Shown piece after piece: positions 1 to 11,224 of a stretch of DNA of 64,000 nt. The translations under genes were made by a program, and so were the position numbers. The DNA is from Hyaloperonospora brassicae (lineage: Eukaryota; Oomycota; Peronosporomycetes; Peronosporales; Peronosporaceae): the NCBI GenBank assembly GCA_947650285.1, contig CANTFL010000151.1:140540-204539 (forward strand). The letters run 5' to 3'. Numbering within the stretch: the first letter of the stretch is position 1; every line of letters starts with the position of its first letter. The notes beneath the pieces were generated by a model that searched no databases, had not been told where the DNA came from, and worked only from the letters and a program-made list of their open reading frames with translations.

Positions 1-791
1 AAAGGTGTTCAGCGTAGTGTGAGCCTGTCTCACACTAAAGTCTTCCTGCTCCGCAGCGAAGATTGCTTCTGAGAGCGTCTTTAGCTCTCCGCGGAACAGG
101 TGGTCCCTGACGCGATCATCGTACAGCCCTTGAATGAATATTGTGATCAACACAAATTCACTCACATGGTTTACTACCATGCAGCTTGCAAGGTAGCGTA
201 CATGCTGAGCGTAAGCGTCAACCTTACGCTTACCCTGTTTGATTCCGAGGAGTTCCGATAATGTCCTGAACTCTGCCCTGGGAGGCTCAAACTTCTCGCT
301 GAGCAGGGTATTGAAGATTTTCCAACGACCCAAACACGTTTGGGTTGTGCAACGTGAGATTCAGGGCCCAATTCCTGGCGTCCCCTGCCAAGTACGACTG
401 AGCGAATGCAACTTACATTCGCTCATCGTCGATGCGACGGGCCTCGATGGCATCGTCGACTTCGACGAACCATCTTAACAGGGAGTCGTACTCGACTCCG
501 TGATACTTGGAGACCTCTAGTTTTAGAGACCCCGGTCGACGCTCTCGTGTCGACTGCGCGGACTGAGACAGCCTCAGTTCTTCATTTTGCTGGTGATCTT
601 GTTGTTGCAACAAGGTCACCTGCGCTCGCGACTCATAAAGTTCTCGTTGCAAGAACTTGCTAATGACGAAATGCTGCTGGTCTCTATCCCTTGTGGATAG
701 CATGGCCCAGATAGCTTCTTCGCCAACGGTCGAACACATTCGTTCGATCGCACTCCATTCGATATCGCTCAAATGGGAGTAGCTTTCACGG
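1..791 (-). pseudogene. Gypsy family A gag fragment, inverted
   Basis: The minus strand encodes the N-terminal capsid-like part of a Ty3/Gypsy Gag; the clearest stretch is 413-772, with HLSDIEWSAIERM-like residues in the opposite copy and SKYHGVEYDSLLRWFVEVDD near its end. The plus-strand sequence of 1-791 matches 54,345-55,137 in the same orientation, whereas everything after 792 matches 53,727 downwards in the opposite orientation. The gag piece is therefore flipped relative to the pol that follows it. It lacks the gag start codon (the first ~20 residues are replaced by the junction at 791/792) and its 3' part leaves the window. Frameshifts interrupt it before position 413. It is a remnant, not a functional gene. 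Confidence 0.85.
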
Positions 792-2582
792 TGACTTCAT
801 CGTACTCGACCTGGATGATAAGTTTGATGTCATTCTAGGACTACCTTGGCTCAGGAGATACGAGCCAAGGGTGAGCTGGCAGAATCGATCAGTTACGATA
901 ACTTCTACTTGTTCCTCAGATGACGATCTGAAGAATGTCTTGGAACGCCGAAACGCATGTGGGTGTACTGCGAGCGAGTGCGATGGCATCACTCGTGGTA
1001 CGGTCGTTAGCACGACTGTACAAGAACACAATGTAGATGATCACTACATTGTGGAGAAAGCTCTCCTGGACCCTGTGGAAGTGATTATCCAGAAAGTAAT
1101 CGAGACATTGAATGTCTTTATTTATGACGGATCAAGCGTAGGCGCTTACATGATTGATCTGGTTGTGCCTCCGAAATTAACTTCGGAGATAACTCAATTG
1201 CCGACGCTTGAACCGAAACGGTTCTTGCGTGATCTGCGTAGTGAAAAAGTCAACCAGATCTGTGTACTCGTCGCGGAGGGCGAGTACGTTACCGATATTC
1301 GATCGGCAACGGTGTTTGCTGAGAACGAGAGGGTTCGCAGCAGTTCATTGATGGACGAAAGTGTCATCGATGAGAAGACTCGGATTGATAGATATGCATT
1401 TCAATCCTGGAAGTCACTTCATTCAAATCCTTTGTATAAGGATTTGATCGAATTCAAGGATGTGTTCCCTGAATCCGTGCCATGCGAGTTGCCCAAGGAC
1501 AAAGGCAGTCGACACGAGATCGAGCTCGAACCGGGCTCGAAGTACTGTGTCATGAAGCAGTGACCACTGCCTCGTGAACAAGTACTAGCGATCGACAAGT
1601 TCTTTGCCGATCGCTTAGCAGCGGGCCATGTGAGGGAATCAACATCCCCTCATATCTCTCCGACCTTCTGTGTGCGAAAGGCCACAGGAGGGTGGCGGAT
1701 AGTGCACGCATTCACCAAGTTGAATGCTGCAACAGTTCTGCCTCAGACGCCGATACTGAGGAAGGACGTAATCATAGATGGTATGTCAAAGGGTACCGTC
1801 TTTGCGTCCATGAATCTATTGGACGGATTCAATCAGATCCTCATGCGTGAACGGGACATCCCGTACACAGCAGTGAGCACCCCCAGTGGTATGCTGTGGG
1901 AGTGGCTAGTGATGCCACAGGGGCTGAGTAATACCCCTGCAACATTTAACAGATGTGTTACGAATCTGTTGAGACCAGTGCGAGACTTCGCACCGAGTTA
2001 CTTCGACGATTTGTTCGTCCATAGTCGGGTATGGACGGAAAGACGGACGGTGAAGTTCATAGAACTCACGTTCGTTAAGTCCTTCAACTTTTGCGCAATC
2101 ATAAGTTGTACGCCAACCTCAAGAATCGTATATTCGCGGCTAGCGAAATACCACTTCTTGGGTGCATCGTGGGTAAACAGGGCGTACGCCCTGATCCCGA
2201 AATGATCAAGGCGATCACCGACTAGCCAGTGCCAGTCGATGTCAAGGGACTTCGTAAGTTCCTTGGGCTAGCGGCGTACTTGCACAAGTACTCGCGCAAT
2301 TACGCCGAGATGGCTGTTCATCTTTCTTGTTTACTCAAGAAAAATGTAAAAGGTGCGTGAAACGCTGACTGTCAGCGTCCTTTGAAGGCATCAAGCGGAG
2401 CTTGATGCAACCGCCGATCTTGGCGATTGCAGATCAGGACAGATCATTTCATGTGGTCTGTGACGCCAGCGATTTTGCGATCGACTGTGCGTTAATGCAA
2501 TTTGATGCAGATGGCGCAGAGCGCGTCATCTGTTATTAGTCGCGTCAGCTGCAGGCAGCTGAGCGTAATTACCCAGTGCATG
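792..2582 (+). pseudogene. Gypsy A copy 1L: protease end and reverse transcriptase
   Basis: An open segment (871-1563) holds the protease-RT linker and ends at an in-frame TGA just after CVMKQ, the lead-in to the RT domain (intact copies continue WPLPREQ). The RT palm resumes at 1,630-2,205 with FCVRKATGGWRIVHAF, FASMNLLDGFNQIL (catalytic Asp region) and the PSYFDDLFVHSR motif (YxDD, about 1,995-2,030). A frameshift follows immediately after YFDD, and the thumb (KFLGLAAYLHKYSRNYAEMA equivalents near 2,255-2,340) lies in another frame. A TAG also interrupts the RNase H lead-in near 2,537. The RT active-site motif survives but the polyprotein is broken. Confidence 0.85.
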
Positions 2583-2929
2583 ACAAGTAACAACTTGCCA
2601 TGAATTACGCACTGGCTAAGTTCCACGTCAATCTCCTCGGAGATAGACCGTTCATCGTCTATACAGACCATGCGTCACTACGCACGGCCGTAAACAGTCC
2701 ACACCTCTCGCAAAGAATGGCGAGGTGGCAGTCGTTCTTTGCGGGGTACAACTTCCCCGTGGAATACAAACCAGGACGCCTTAACGTCGTCGCTGATGCG
2801 CTATCACGTCGGCCCGATTTCGAGCCGACAACAAGCGCCAAAAGTGAGGCATTGCCCACTGTTGCGGCACTATCAGTCAGTGTGCCGTCATCGCGTTTTA
2901 TCGATGACGTGCGGAAGGCATACGCATGA
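2583..2929 (+). pseudogene. Gypsy A copy 1L: RNase H
   Basis: MNYALAKFHVNLLGDRPF followed by VYTDHASL is the typical Ty3/Gypsy RNase H core, ending in GRLNVVADALSRRPDF, the hallmark tail of this domain. The pol lead-in (VHDK, then a TAA) is interrupted at about 2,588, so translation from upstream pol would stop here. The domain itself is complete over about 85 residues. A TGA at about 2,927 ends the segment before the integrase, which copy 1R enters in a longer frame. Confidence 0.85.
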
Positions 2930-2960
2930 GATACGATTCTCCTTCGTTTGATGGGTCACC

Positions 2961-3975
2961 TTGCAAACCCATCACGGAAATCCTTGTCGGATTTGCCGGC
3001 TCTATATCGTTTCTCTTCGGATCGGTATACGACTCGCAATCGCCGGCTTCATTAAGCAGCAGTCGCCGACGATACACCTCGTGTCGTCGTTCCTGATCAT
3101 GATGATTTGCGATTACGCATCATGTTCGAATGTTACGATGCGCCCTCAGGCGGGCATCGTGGTAGGGAAAAGACTTACCTCACGGTAAGTCGTAACTTTT
3201 ACTGGCCCCACCAGTATCAGTTTGTACGCAAGTACATTCGTTCTTGCGAGGTCTGTTAACGGGTAAAGCCTAGCCCTTCGTCCCGTGCGCCACTACAACC
3301 TCTGCCGGTCTCGGCAGAGTGTTAGGAGTCCGTTTCCATGGACTTTGTTTTCTGGTTCCCCGAAGACTCTCACAAGAATAATAGTATTCTTGTTTTTGTG
3401 GATCGTTTCAGCAAGATGGTGCATCTTTCTGCAGTCTCTGAATCGATTACTGCACAAGGATGTTCGTGTGTCTTCATCGACACAGTGTTTCGACTTCACG
3501 GATTACCCCGTGAACTCGTTTCTGACCGTGAACCTCGGCTCACGGCGTATTTTGGCAAGCCGTGTTGCGTTCACTCGGAACACGATTAAAGACGTCTACT
3601 CCTGACCAACCTGAAAAAGATGGTCAGACGGAACGTGCGAACCGTTTCGTCGAAGGAATCCTTCGAGAATACGTCCACTCCTTTTCGAGTTGGAGTGAGT
3701 TTTTGCCGATGGTCGAATTTGCCATCAACAATTCCGTACATGCGTCAACAACGCATACACCGTTGTACGTGAATGTCTTACGCCACCCACGTCTTCCCGC
3801 CTTTATACAGAGTGTCTCTGGGTTTAGGGAGGAGGGACTCGCTCGAGCAAAATCCGTTTTGACTCTTGCTCATCACGTATCATCGCACATGCCGATACGT
3901 TCAATGTCGATGTCGATGTTATCGACATCGAAGAAGTTGATCTTAGCAGTAGCAATGACGCTCTTGCTACTTCAG
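2961..3975 (+). pseudogene. Gypsy A copy 1L: integrase
   Basis: The integrase zinc-binding region (GHRGREKTYLTVSRNFYW and CEVCQRVKPSPSSR in copy 1R) is readable around 3,135-3,285 with a TAA replacing a codon just after the CEVC pair (about 3,257). The catalytic core is at 3,338-3,589 (FWFPEDSHKNNSILVFVDRF, then VSDRE), followed by a short deletion and frameshift near 3,590. The C-terminal core resumes at 3,602 (DGQTERANRFVEGILREYVH, FAINNSVHAS). The integrase would insert element cDNA into the host genome; here it is split over three frames. Confidence 0.85.
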
Positions 3976-4070
3976 ACAATGATGACGATGCTGGGATATT
4001 CAGCATCGTCAACGATTATTCCAGCGAGGAAGAAGACAACCTCGCTGTAGAAGAGAAGAATCTCTTAGCA

Positions 4071-4928
4071 GTGCGCACGAAGCGCACTGAAAGACAAAAC
4101 AACGAGTCAGCAGAGAACTTCCTGCTGACTCGAGAGGAGGTAGTCCGTTTCGTTCAGGATTCCATCGCAAATGCGGTGGACTTCCAGAAACGGAACGCAG
4201 ACAAGAATGGAAGAGCAATTTTTCTTTCATTTTACGTTAACGACTTATTACTACTGTCTACAGCAAACTTACCTGAACATGTAGTCACTAATGTCGGCAT
4301 TAGTTTACTACTGCCGAAATACATTAGGCATTTTCGTGTGTTGCACCGCAAGAGCAATGCATACACGATGGAGTTGCCTCGCAGGATGCGCAAGCATCCT
4401 ACGTTCTATGGTGGTCGTCTCCACCCGTACAATCAGTACGGGGTCCTATTTGAACACGGAGACAGCCAGCACGCTGACGAATCCCTAACAGATTCTTGTG
4501 ATCACGGGCCAAACACTCAAGTTGGTCCTTCAGCGACGCGGTCTCGCGACGAGCCGCCTCTAGCTCGTCGCGCAAAAGATGCTTGTCGCGTTCGCCCTCG
4601 AGTTGAAAGAACGCAAAATCCGTTCGGTCTTTCCCCCGATCTGTACGGAGACGTCGTACGGTCGCCAGCAAGTCGTGCCGACGATCGTATTCGTGATCGA
4701 CGTCCTCCCTCAATTCGGTCAGGTAACGCTCATGGTTACCCAAAGTCTCCTGCAGGCCCGGCGGTTGAGCCGGACCTTGACTTTCCACCGCCATCGAAGC
4801 CACTGGTGGATTCTCACGGTGGACGACGCTTTCACGTGGGGCGTGTCGTGAGCCACCGTGTGAGGAATCGGGAGCGGACAAGTTACCTTGTCCGCTGGCG
4901 TGGGTACCTACCATCGTATGACAGCTAG
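4071..4928 (+). pseudogene. Gypsy A copy 1L: pol C-terminus with chromodomain
   Basis: This 285-residue segment carries the integrase C-terminal beta-domain (FRVLHRKSNAYTMELPRRMR, KHPTFYGGRLHPY), a long low-complexity linker rich in R, S and P, and a chromodomain (RRFHVGRVVSHRVRN, then YLVRWRGYLPSYDS). The chromodomain is cut by a TAG where related domains have Trp, and the same TAG is present in copy 1R. The linker DNA is simultaneously open on the opposite strand as a coiled-coil ORF (4,399-4,938), so one strand may constrain the other. Chromodomains in Gypsy elements are thought to guide integration to chromatin marks. Confidence 0.8.
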
Positions 4929-5988
4929 GAACCTCCATTCCAGCAGATGGCTGACGTTAAATGTCTCGTACCAGTATGACGACACTCATCAGATAGTTCC
5001 GATGGCCTATTGGTAAACACGCGCTTTTGGCGCTTGTAGACGGATTGTAAGTTTGCAAATGAGTCACGCATCTCAGCCGAGATGTGTGCCCTTCCCCAGC
5101 GCGAACTTAGGGAAAACACGTTCCTATGTGCACGTTGCGAGTTGTCAACACAACGCGCACAAGGATCTCACCAATTAAGGAAAGGAATGTCTGCCTCACT
5201 CGACAAATGATGCCTTGGTACCTTGCACCGGTTGGCGTTCGCTTTTCAAACTTGATGCGTACCGCTTCAAGTTTTTGAAGCCATCCTTCTCGTCCAAAAT
5301 TTATTGACATTTTGAACGAACGCGTTCCTTGCAGCCAAAAGAGAAGCCTTGTTACGCTTTTTGTTACCATTGTACCATCGATGCTTGAGGAAAGCACCGA
5401 GATAAAAGTCTTCTTCAGCGCGAAAGTTCTTCGCGATGGAACTCAAGCCGTGAAGCTCACTCGCATCGAATAAGAGTATTCGATAGTGTTGACTTGTCTC
5501 GTGAGACAAGCTGTTGATGATCTGTTCAGTCAAACGCCACGGCTTCAGCTCATCACGCTTCGAAGTGGTACCTTTGCCGGTACCACGGTTATCAGTACGA
5601 CGACGGCTCGCACCATCGTCGAATCGCTCGTGCGAAGGCGCACGAGTTGATCGCGGTGTAAGTAGTCATACTCATCACCATATTCATCATCACTGCCTAA
5701 CAGACTGTGACGAATTTCGCGAGTCCGTACTTTCGGCAGGTCTCTTGATGAACGAGGCACCACATGTGAGCGCGATGCCTCTAAAGGCTTTTTCAGGTCA
5801 GGCATATCTGACTCGCCAGAGTAGCTGACCCCTAACTCGGGGTCAATGTGTGCATGAGATGCGATACCACATGCGCCTGCAGACACACCTGCTGCAGGAT
5901 GAGAACTAGCAGCAGACGACGGGCCGTCTGCCGCAAAAGCGGGCGCAGAAGTAGGCTAGGTCGTCTTTAGGTCACCCCGCATATACAT
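4399..5988 (-). pseudogene. Antisense ORF of Gypsy A copy 1L
   Basis: Opposite to pol, between the 3' LTR and the chromodomain, the minus strand carries a decayed ORF matching that of copies 1R and 4. It starts with ATG at 5,986-5,988, about 130 bp from the LTR. Then come an acidic, Ser-rich N-part (5,545-5,886, with YSGESDMPD and SLLGSDDEYGDEYD), a conserved middle part (5,267-5,533, TEQIINSLSHETS, LFDASELHGLSS, KHRWYNGNKKRNK) and a C-terminal Glu/Arg/Leu-rich coiled-coil part (4,399-4,938, HERYLTELREDVDHEYDRRH). Several frameshifts separate them. I recognise no known family. The layout resembles antisense ORFs reported in some plant Gypsy elements, but that is analogy only. Confidence 0.6.
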
Positions 5989-6118
5989 GTTGACTATGCG
6001 AGGCAAAGTCAGAACGAATGAATCTGACACACAAGTGCTCCCCGTCCCGTTGGCACCCAACGGGTGGCCACGAAAGTTTCGATTATCACACGGTGATTAT
6101 CAGTTAAGGGAGGGGTGA

Positions 6119-6561
6119 TGCAACGGGGTAGCCCGTTACATGATATTGTCACTAAGGATAAAACCACAATCAGGAATATTACGTTGAAATATTCTTTCAA
6201 CAATATCACATAGTATGATGATATTGTTGAAGATGACCGAAGGGTCTACTCATTGGTTGATATCGTGATGATATCAACCCACCAATCGCTGCCAGACGCG
6301 CGCAATGGGTGGTGGGTAGACGCTACCATGCATTTAATTATATTAGTATAATTAAGTCAGGACAAACAGAGATACAAGAGTTGTAGGGCTTAATTATATT
6401 AATAACAGTTTTACTTTTCCTACGACTAGAGTCTTTTACCTTAGTCGTTCTACCTTCCTCTGTGTAGTTCTACACCTATCTGGGCACTGACTATCACTAC
6501 AGTCAGTGATAGTAAAATCCGTACTAGTTAACCAGTACGTAGTCGTCGGTGCCCCGTTACA
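6119..6561 (+). repeat. 3' LTR of Gypsy A copy 1L
   Basis: It starts TGCAACGGGG (decayed from TGTAACGG) and ends CCCCGTTACA. It follows a polypurine tract (AAGGGAGGGG). It is 443 bp, nearly identical to the reverse complement of 47,945-48,387. It contains three perfect or near-perfect hairpins, including a GGTTGATATC/GATATCAACC pair and a GC-rich imperfect dyad around TGCGCGCG-like sequence (about 6,277-6,315). Confidence 0.9.
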
Positions 6562-9020
6562 CTCTCACTATTTCGTGAATAATAAAATGCTTATATATTG
6601 TGATTCTAAGAGGTTAGTGAGTATGGGAATACACATTGTGTGTGCTTATCTATATGATTGTAAATTGCAGCGTTGGCGTGGGGGACAGATCCACGCCACA
6701 ATTGACGCTGGACAAACTCTGACTGCATGTAAGACTTTTGGTCCCAAATGACTGATATAATAGAGTCTTCTATGCCACTAACCGGCGAGTGCACTGGCAG
6801 GCTTAGCGTCTGCTTATCTTGGCGAAAGTCAACATTCCTAAGCAACTAGACTCAATCAGTACTAATGGCAAGGGCTCTTTGCGCACCTCTCCGTATATAA
6901 AAGGCTGTTCACGAGTGATGGCGGACGGGTACGGCTAGCCCCAGCTTTTTTCGGGCATGCAGAAAGACATAGCCGAAGTCACACATGACGGTATGGTAAC
7001 GGACAGGAAACCGATCTCACAAAATGTCTTCAGGTTTAAAGCCGAGACACGTCACCTATGGATGGGGCTTGGCGGCGTACAACCGTAACCGACAACCGTT
7101 ATCATATTGCCTTCAAGAAACTCATGTTGACACCGCAGATAAAAGCAAAGTATTTGGTAAAGAGTATACGAGTATGGGGAAGACGCTGGATCGCAACTCT
7201 ACAGCCATGTCTTACTGGAGTACAGATTTCGCCTCCACCAGGGCTGTGGCTATTCTTCTGCATCTCTCTGCAGCAATTGCGCCGACCGCTACAAATATCT
7301 CTCTGTGGAGTCTACGTTAAATCGGATAAGGATAAGTGCAATCCGCTTACTCAATATTTACGCCATTAATGTGCGGAGGGATAGTGAATTTGTTTATGCA
7401 AAACCGAAGCAGTTAGATATCGAGCGCTCAGACAGTATTCTATCAGGAGATTTTAATAGTGTTTAGAGGCCTCAACTGCATCGGTTGAGCCAGCGAATTG
7501 CTAGGCGACCGGAAATTTCGGCCATGCTGCTTAAGGATTAACTTTCCAAGGACGCGCAAATTCTTCGAGAACGCGTGACTGACGAGGAGGAAGAAATTTT
7601 AACAGATGAATCCACCCATTGGTTCGACCGCATTTACGCGCCCGCGGAATGGGCGCCATTAGTAGTGACCATGGCCGCGCGTCCCCAGCATCATTTTTAG
7701 ATCATCAGGAGCTTGGACTGCACCACGAAGACACGTTAAAGCCTTGCAAGAGGCCAATTGACTATAGAGCAGCATATCCGATACAAAAATCACAAGCTTG
7801 ATCGTGTTATCAATACATTACACTTGCAAATAGTGAGTATGGGAGTCGGGCCGCAATTAGATTCTTTAACTTAGTCGCTTACTTTCCTCTGTTTAGTACT
7901 TACACCTAGCAGGGCACTGACCTTCAGTGTTGTCAGTGAAAGTAAATTCCGTACTGGAAGACCAGTACGTAGTTGTCGGTGCCGCGTTACAACAACACTT
8001 CAAACCCGTGATTCGAGCGTGATCGAATGCATGCGATGCATTCGGCGGGTCAACAAACGCAAAGAAAACGACGAAAGCGGGTGATAGGCAAGATTCAATG
8101 CCTTTTTATCGCACGAATGCTGACTCGACGGCGAAGGAGATCCCAGAAATAGGAAGATACACGAGAATTATGACTTGTTTGCATGGGCTCACAGCTTGCT
8201 CGTGCGGCGTAAAAGCCATGTGGGGTCGTTAAAATGGGTAGCAGATTTAGAGCGGGATTAGCACGTGTATGATATCACTCATCGTCTTGTGGCACCTATT
8301 CGGCCAGGTGTGACGTCGTGGATCGATTTGCAACATGTAGATACCTGCATTAATTGGGTTTCATCGGACCGTGCCTCTGGCTGATCTTCGCTCGGCTTTC
8401 AGTACATTCGTGACGGGGCCAATCGCACATCTACTGCGTGATTCGGACCTATCCTTCTTCTCCAGCGGGTTTTAGAACAAGCGAACTTATCAGTGATACC
8501 AAATCTTTATCGGCACAAGTCGGCTGGACCGGATGGCCTGCCAAATACTATTTACAAGCAGACTTCTGCGATATTGGTCCCAGCTCTCGTGACGATGTTT
8601 TAATCAGATTCTAAGTGGCGCGGATTTACCGCCTTATTTTTTGAAAGCTATGATTATAGCTCTTTGAAAACAAGGGGACCCGCCTGATGGCATTTATTAT
8701 AGGCCAATCTCTCTCCTGCAGCCTATGGATCTTCGGTAATGTTCTTGCTACATGTGTAAAAAGTTCTGATGCACGGGTAAGTAATGCCTTACAGCAAGGA
8801 TTCGTGCACGACCACCGGATGACTAGTACTTTCATGATGATGCAAGCCTAATACAATAGAGCTCGAGATGAGGTGGATGTGCAAGCAGTGAATTTCATGT
8901 GTGATTTTCTCTTGAAATTTCCAAAACCTGTAATAGAGTGGATGGAGCGTTTCGTATCGGAGCTCTAAAGCTTTTTGGATTTCCGGCGCGATTTACAGAT
9001 CGCGTATATTTTTCCGTAAA
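6562..9020 (+). pseudogene. Decayed LINE (non-LTR retrotransposon) relic, left copy
   Basis: Plus-strand fragments align in order with the well-preserved LINE at 56-64 kb. Endonuclease fragments lie at about 7,024-7,320 (YCLQETHVDTADKS, matching CIQETHVSDSEEA) and at 7,435-7,540 (ILSGDFNS, the GDFN motif). RT fragments lie at 8,510-8,605 (KSAGPDGLPNTIYKQTSA, matching KYAGPDGLNNDFYKDTSS) and 8,780-8,835 (QQGFVHDHRM-like). Stops and frameshifts occur throughout. The same relic, with the same internal LTR fragment, appears inverted at 45,485-47,944. It was already degenerate when the region was duplicated. Confidence 0.75.
7866..7991 (+). repeat. LTR fragment inside the LINE relic
   Basis: About 126 bp resembling the distal end of the family A LTR: ...CTTTCCTCTGT, GGGCACTGAC, CAGTACGTAGTTGTCGGTG, and an end GCGTTACA. 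Only the last quarter of the LTR is present, so this is a truncated solo-LTR remnant. The partner is at 46,514-46,643. Confidence 0.75.
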
Positions 9021-9500
9021 TGTAGCGGGGCTAGTTCATCTCCTATCCGGAGGAAGGTTTCCCGCCTGATGAACAAGCCTGTTCTTTACGCGAACACGAC
9101 TCTACGAGTCAACGAGCTTACATCTGTAGGTTCTTGTTCAAAGGACCTTAACGATTTAGCGAATAGACTGCACAATGTGCTCAGGAGTCTGTGTCGTAAC
9201 AAGACTCGACTCTCTTACGACCAAAGACGCCTTAAGAAGGCACGTGTCTCTCTACTAGATTAAAAGAGGAGCTGGACTTTATTTTGTTAAAATTTATGAG
9301 GAAACCTTAGACGACACGTAATTAATCTAAACACTAATGCTCTAATTAGTACCGGGTAACAGGTCTTGTATATGGTCGCTGACTCTCGTCAGCCCCCAAC
9401 AACTGATAAGGTGTTCGAATATCATTTTGAATGACATTTCATACCTGGTGTGAACCACATCTGTTATGTTGTTAACCAACCGACGAGCAACTCTATGACC
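9021..9500 (-). repeat. 3' LTR of Gypsy B copy 2L (subtype a)
   Basis: 480 bp, the reverse complement of 45,005-45,484 with few differences. The outer end is TGTAGCGGGG on the plus strand. The inner end abuts a run of C (9,499-9,505), which is the polypurine tract read on the other strand. Confidence 0.85.
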
Positions 9501-9597
9501 CCCCCATCACCAGGCTGATGTTATCACAGAACGTCGATTATGATATTTTATATAGAGGTCGGTGTGCGTGCGCTTCACCCCACGGTTATCCGATGCA

Positions 9598-10564
9598 CTA
9601 AACACCATGGCATCGGCAAATGACGAGTATCGAATTCTTTCCTCTAATCTCAATCCCGATATGTAGGTGGACTACGTTACCGACAACAGTATTCCTAGTG
9701 GAGACGGGACAGCGTCCAAGGCACCTTGCCTGAGGCACGATTTCAGTCGGCACAAAATCCGTTCGCCGAACGTGGCGAAGCCAACGAGCCAGCGGCATAA
9801 CATCATTTAACGGATGCAGTTGACACTATCACCACCAACCCGCTCGTTAGCAAAGCAGATGATCATTCAGCATGAGAAGATTGCTCTGCGCCGTTCTCAG
9901 GCCGACAGAGTCCACACCAGCCATTTTAACTATATGCTCATTACACACGAAGGGGAAGAACGCCTCCGTCAAACGGTTATTCGTTCTGTCAGCATGGTCC
10001 TTCAGCCTTGAGGATACCTCACCCGAGTACAATGCCTTCCGACAGACACTACATGCGAAGTATCTAGAACCTTATTTGACCACACAGAGTCAATATGAGG
10101 CCAAGCTTGAGAGCCAAGCACATCGTGCTTTGGTATAATAGATATAGAGCGTGACCGTACCCTTATTCGCAGGCGGATCAACTGAATAAGAAGATTTTTA
10201 CTTCATTCGCTAGGTGCATCGAACTCAACACCTCAGACGTATGATGACTCTGATAGCGAGTGCCAGCGTTACAGATGTTCTTCTAGAACAAAAGATTTGG
10301 TATGAATATACCACGCGCAAGGTTGAAGAGAAGTTGCGTAATAATTTTCGCAACGCTTTGGCTACACCGGTAGCCGCAGTATCTGACCAAGCGCTGACCA
10401 GCATCTTGCTTACCCACACCACATTGATGGAAAGCATCTTTTGTCTCGAGACAACCCTGCGCGTTGCGCTTAAACCCGTCAACGACGTAGGGCAAATCGT
10501 ATCGTAGAGGGGGATTGAAATCCCATGAGTTTGATGTATCAGGGCATCTGCGCCATATCACCAA
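9598..10564 (+). pseudogene. Antisense ORF relic of Gypsy B copy 2L
   Basis: The plus strand, opposite to this element, carries fragments homologous to the antisense ORF of copy 3: 9,814-10,011 (ERLRQTVIRSV matching EQRLRQTEGRIL), 9,872-10,138 (KYLEPYLTTQSQYEAKLES matching RYLEPIFITQGQYRAHLES) and 10,214-10,507 (MHRTQHLRRMMTLIASASV matching MYRKRHLSSVPALRASADV). It is broken by stops and shifts. Its value is comparative: this stretch lies outside the sense pol ORF, yet protein-level similarity to copy 3 is visible in the antisense frame. No known domain is recognised. Confidence 0.55.
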
Positions 10565-11224
10565 GTACTGATTCTGGGATTTGATAAGACGTGAAATCAG
10601 GAGTACCTCAACATGAAACTGTCAATTACCTTGCCCATCGAGCAGAACTAGATTACGCTGACAAGTCGGAGGCCTCCCATACCGGTTGACGCCAAGTGAT
10701 TGATGACATAAAGCACGATTTTAAATGTGTTCGTGAGCCAATGGAACGCCTGGAGTCAATAAAAGTGGGATTAAAGCCCTGTAGCAGGGTCAACCTCGTT
10801 TGAAAGGAAAGTTCGATATTCTGATGCGAAGGAAGAAATTCGTGGCAAAGCTATCTTTAGCGGCGCATGTGCCGCAAGACACACAAGGGACGAGCCCATA
10901 AGGATTAAGTAAGTCAGCATAAAACGCAGGGCGTGTGTGCGTAAATTCGGTGGAAGGTTTCACGTGTAAACAAAGCCCTTCTCGGCCACTACCGTGAATG
11001 GATCGATAAAGCGTGGACGGAATTTTGTTCTAATAAAATGCACCACTACATTTAATGTAACGTTTTAGCATTAAGAAGAACTCAGTCACCGACCTCCAAA
11101 AACTCATACAACCTCTGCCTTTTGCATCAGCATGTTCCTTCTGTTTGTCTTGGCTATCAGCCAGTGCGTCACTCACATGTCGTACGGCATATAATCTGTT
11201 TGCGAGAAACTCGCTTACCTGTTT
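10565..11224 (-). pseudogene. Gypsy B copy 2L: degenerate pol C-terminal region
   Basis: Between the antisense ORF relic and the readable integrase, the minus strand should encode the integrase C-terminal domain and chromodomain linker. Only short matches to copy 3 remain, for example a PRFI.PFTV-like piece near 10,990-11,040. Frameshifts and stops are too dense to delimit a reading frame. Confidence 0.4.

Larger units (their letters stand above)
792..6561 (+). mobile_element. Ty3/Gypsy family A, copy 1L (5'-truncated/rearranged)
   Basis: Sense-strand order is protease end, RT, RNase H, integrase, chromodomain, then a polypurine tract (6,107-6,116) and a 443-bp 3' LTR at 6,119-6,561. It is the inverted near-identical partner of copy 1R (47,945-55,675). 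No 5' LTR lies in the window, because the left end has been replaced by an inverted gag block. Multiple stops and frameshifts make pol non-functional. The chromodomain stop codon is shared with copy 1R, so both descend from the same damaged ancestor. Confidence 0.85.

Noticed and set aside
174..785. Plus-strand ORFs 239-478 and 406-663 as genes
   Set aside because: They are the reverse side of the gag remnant and recur identically opposite gag of copy 1R.
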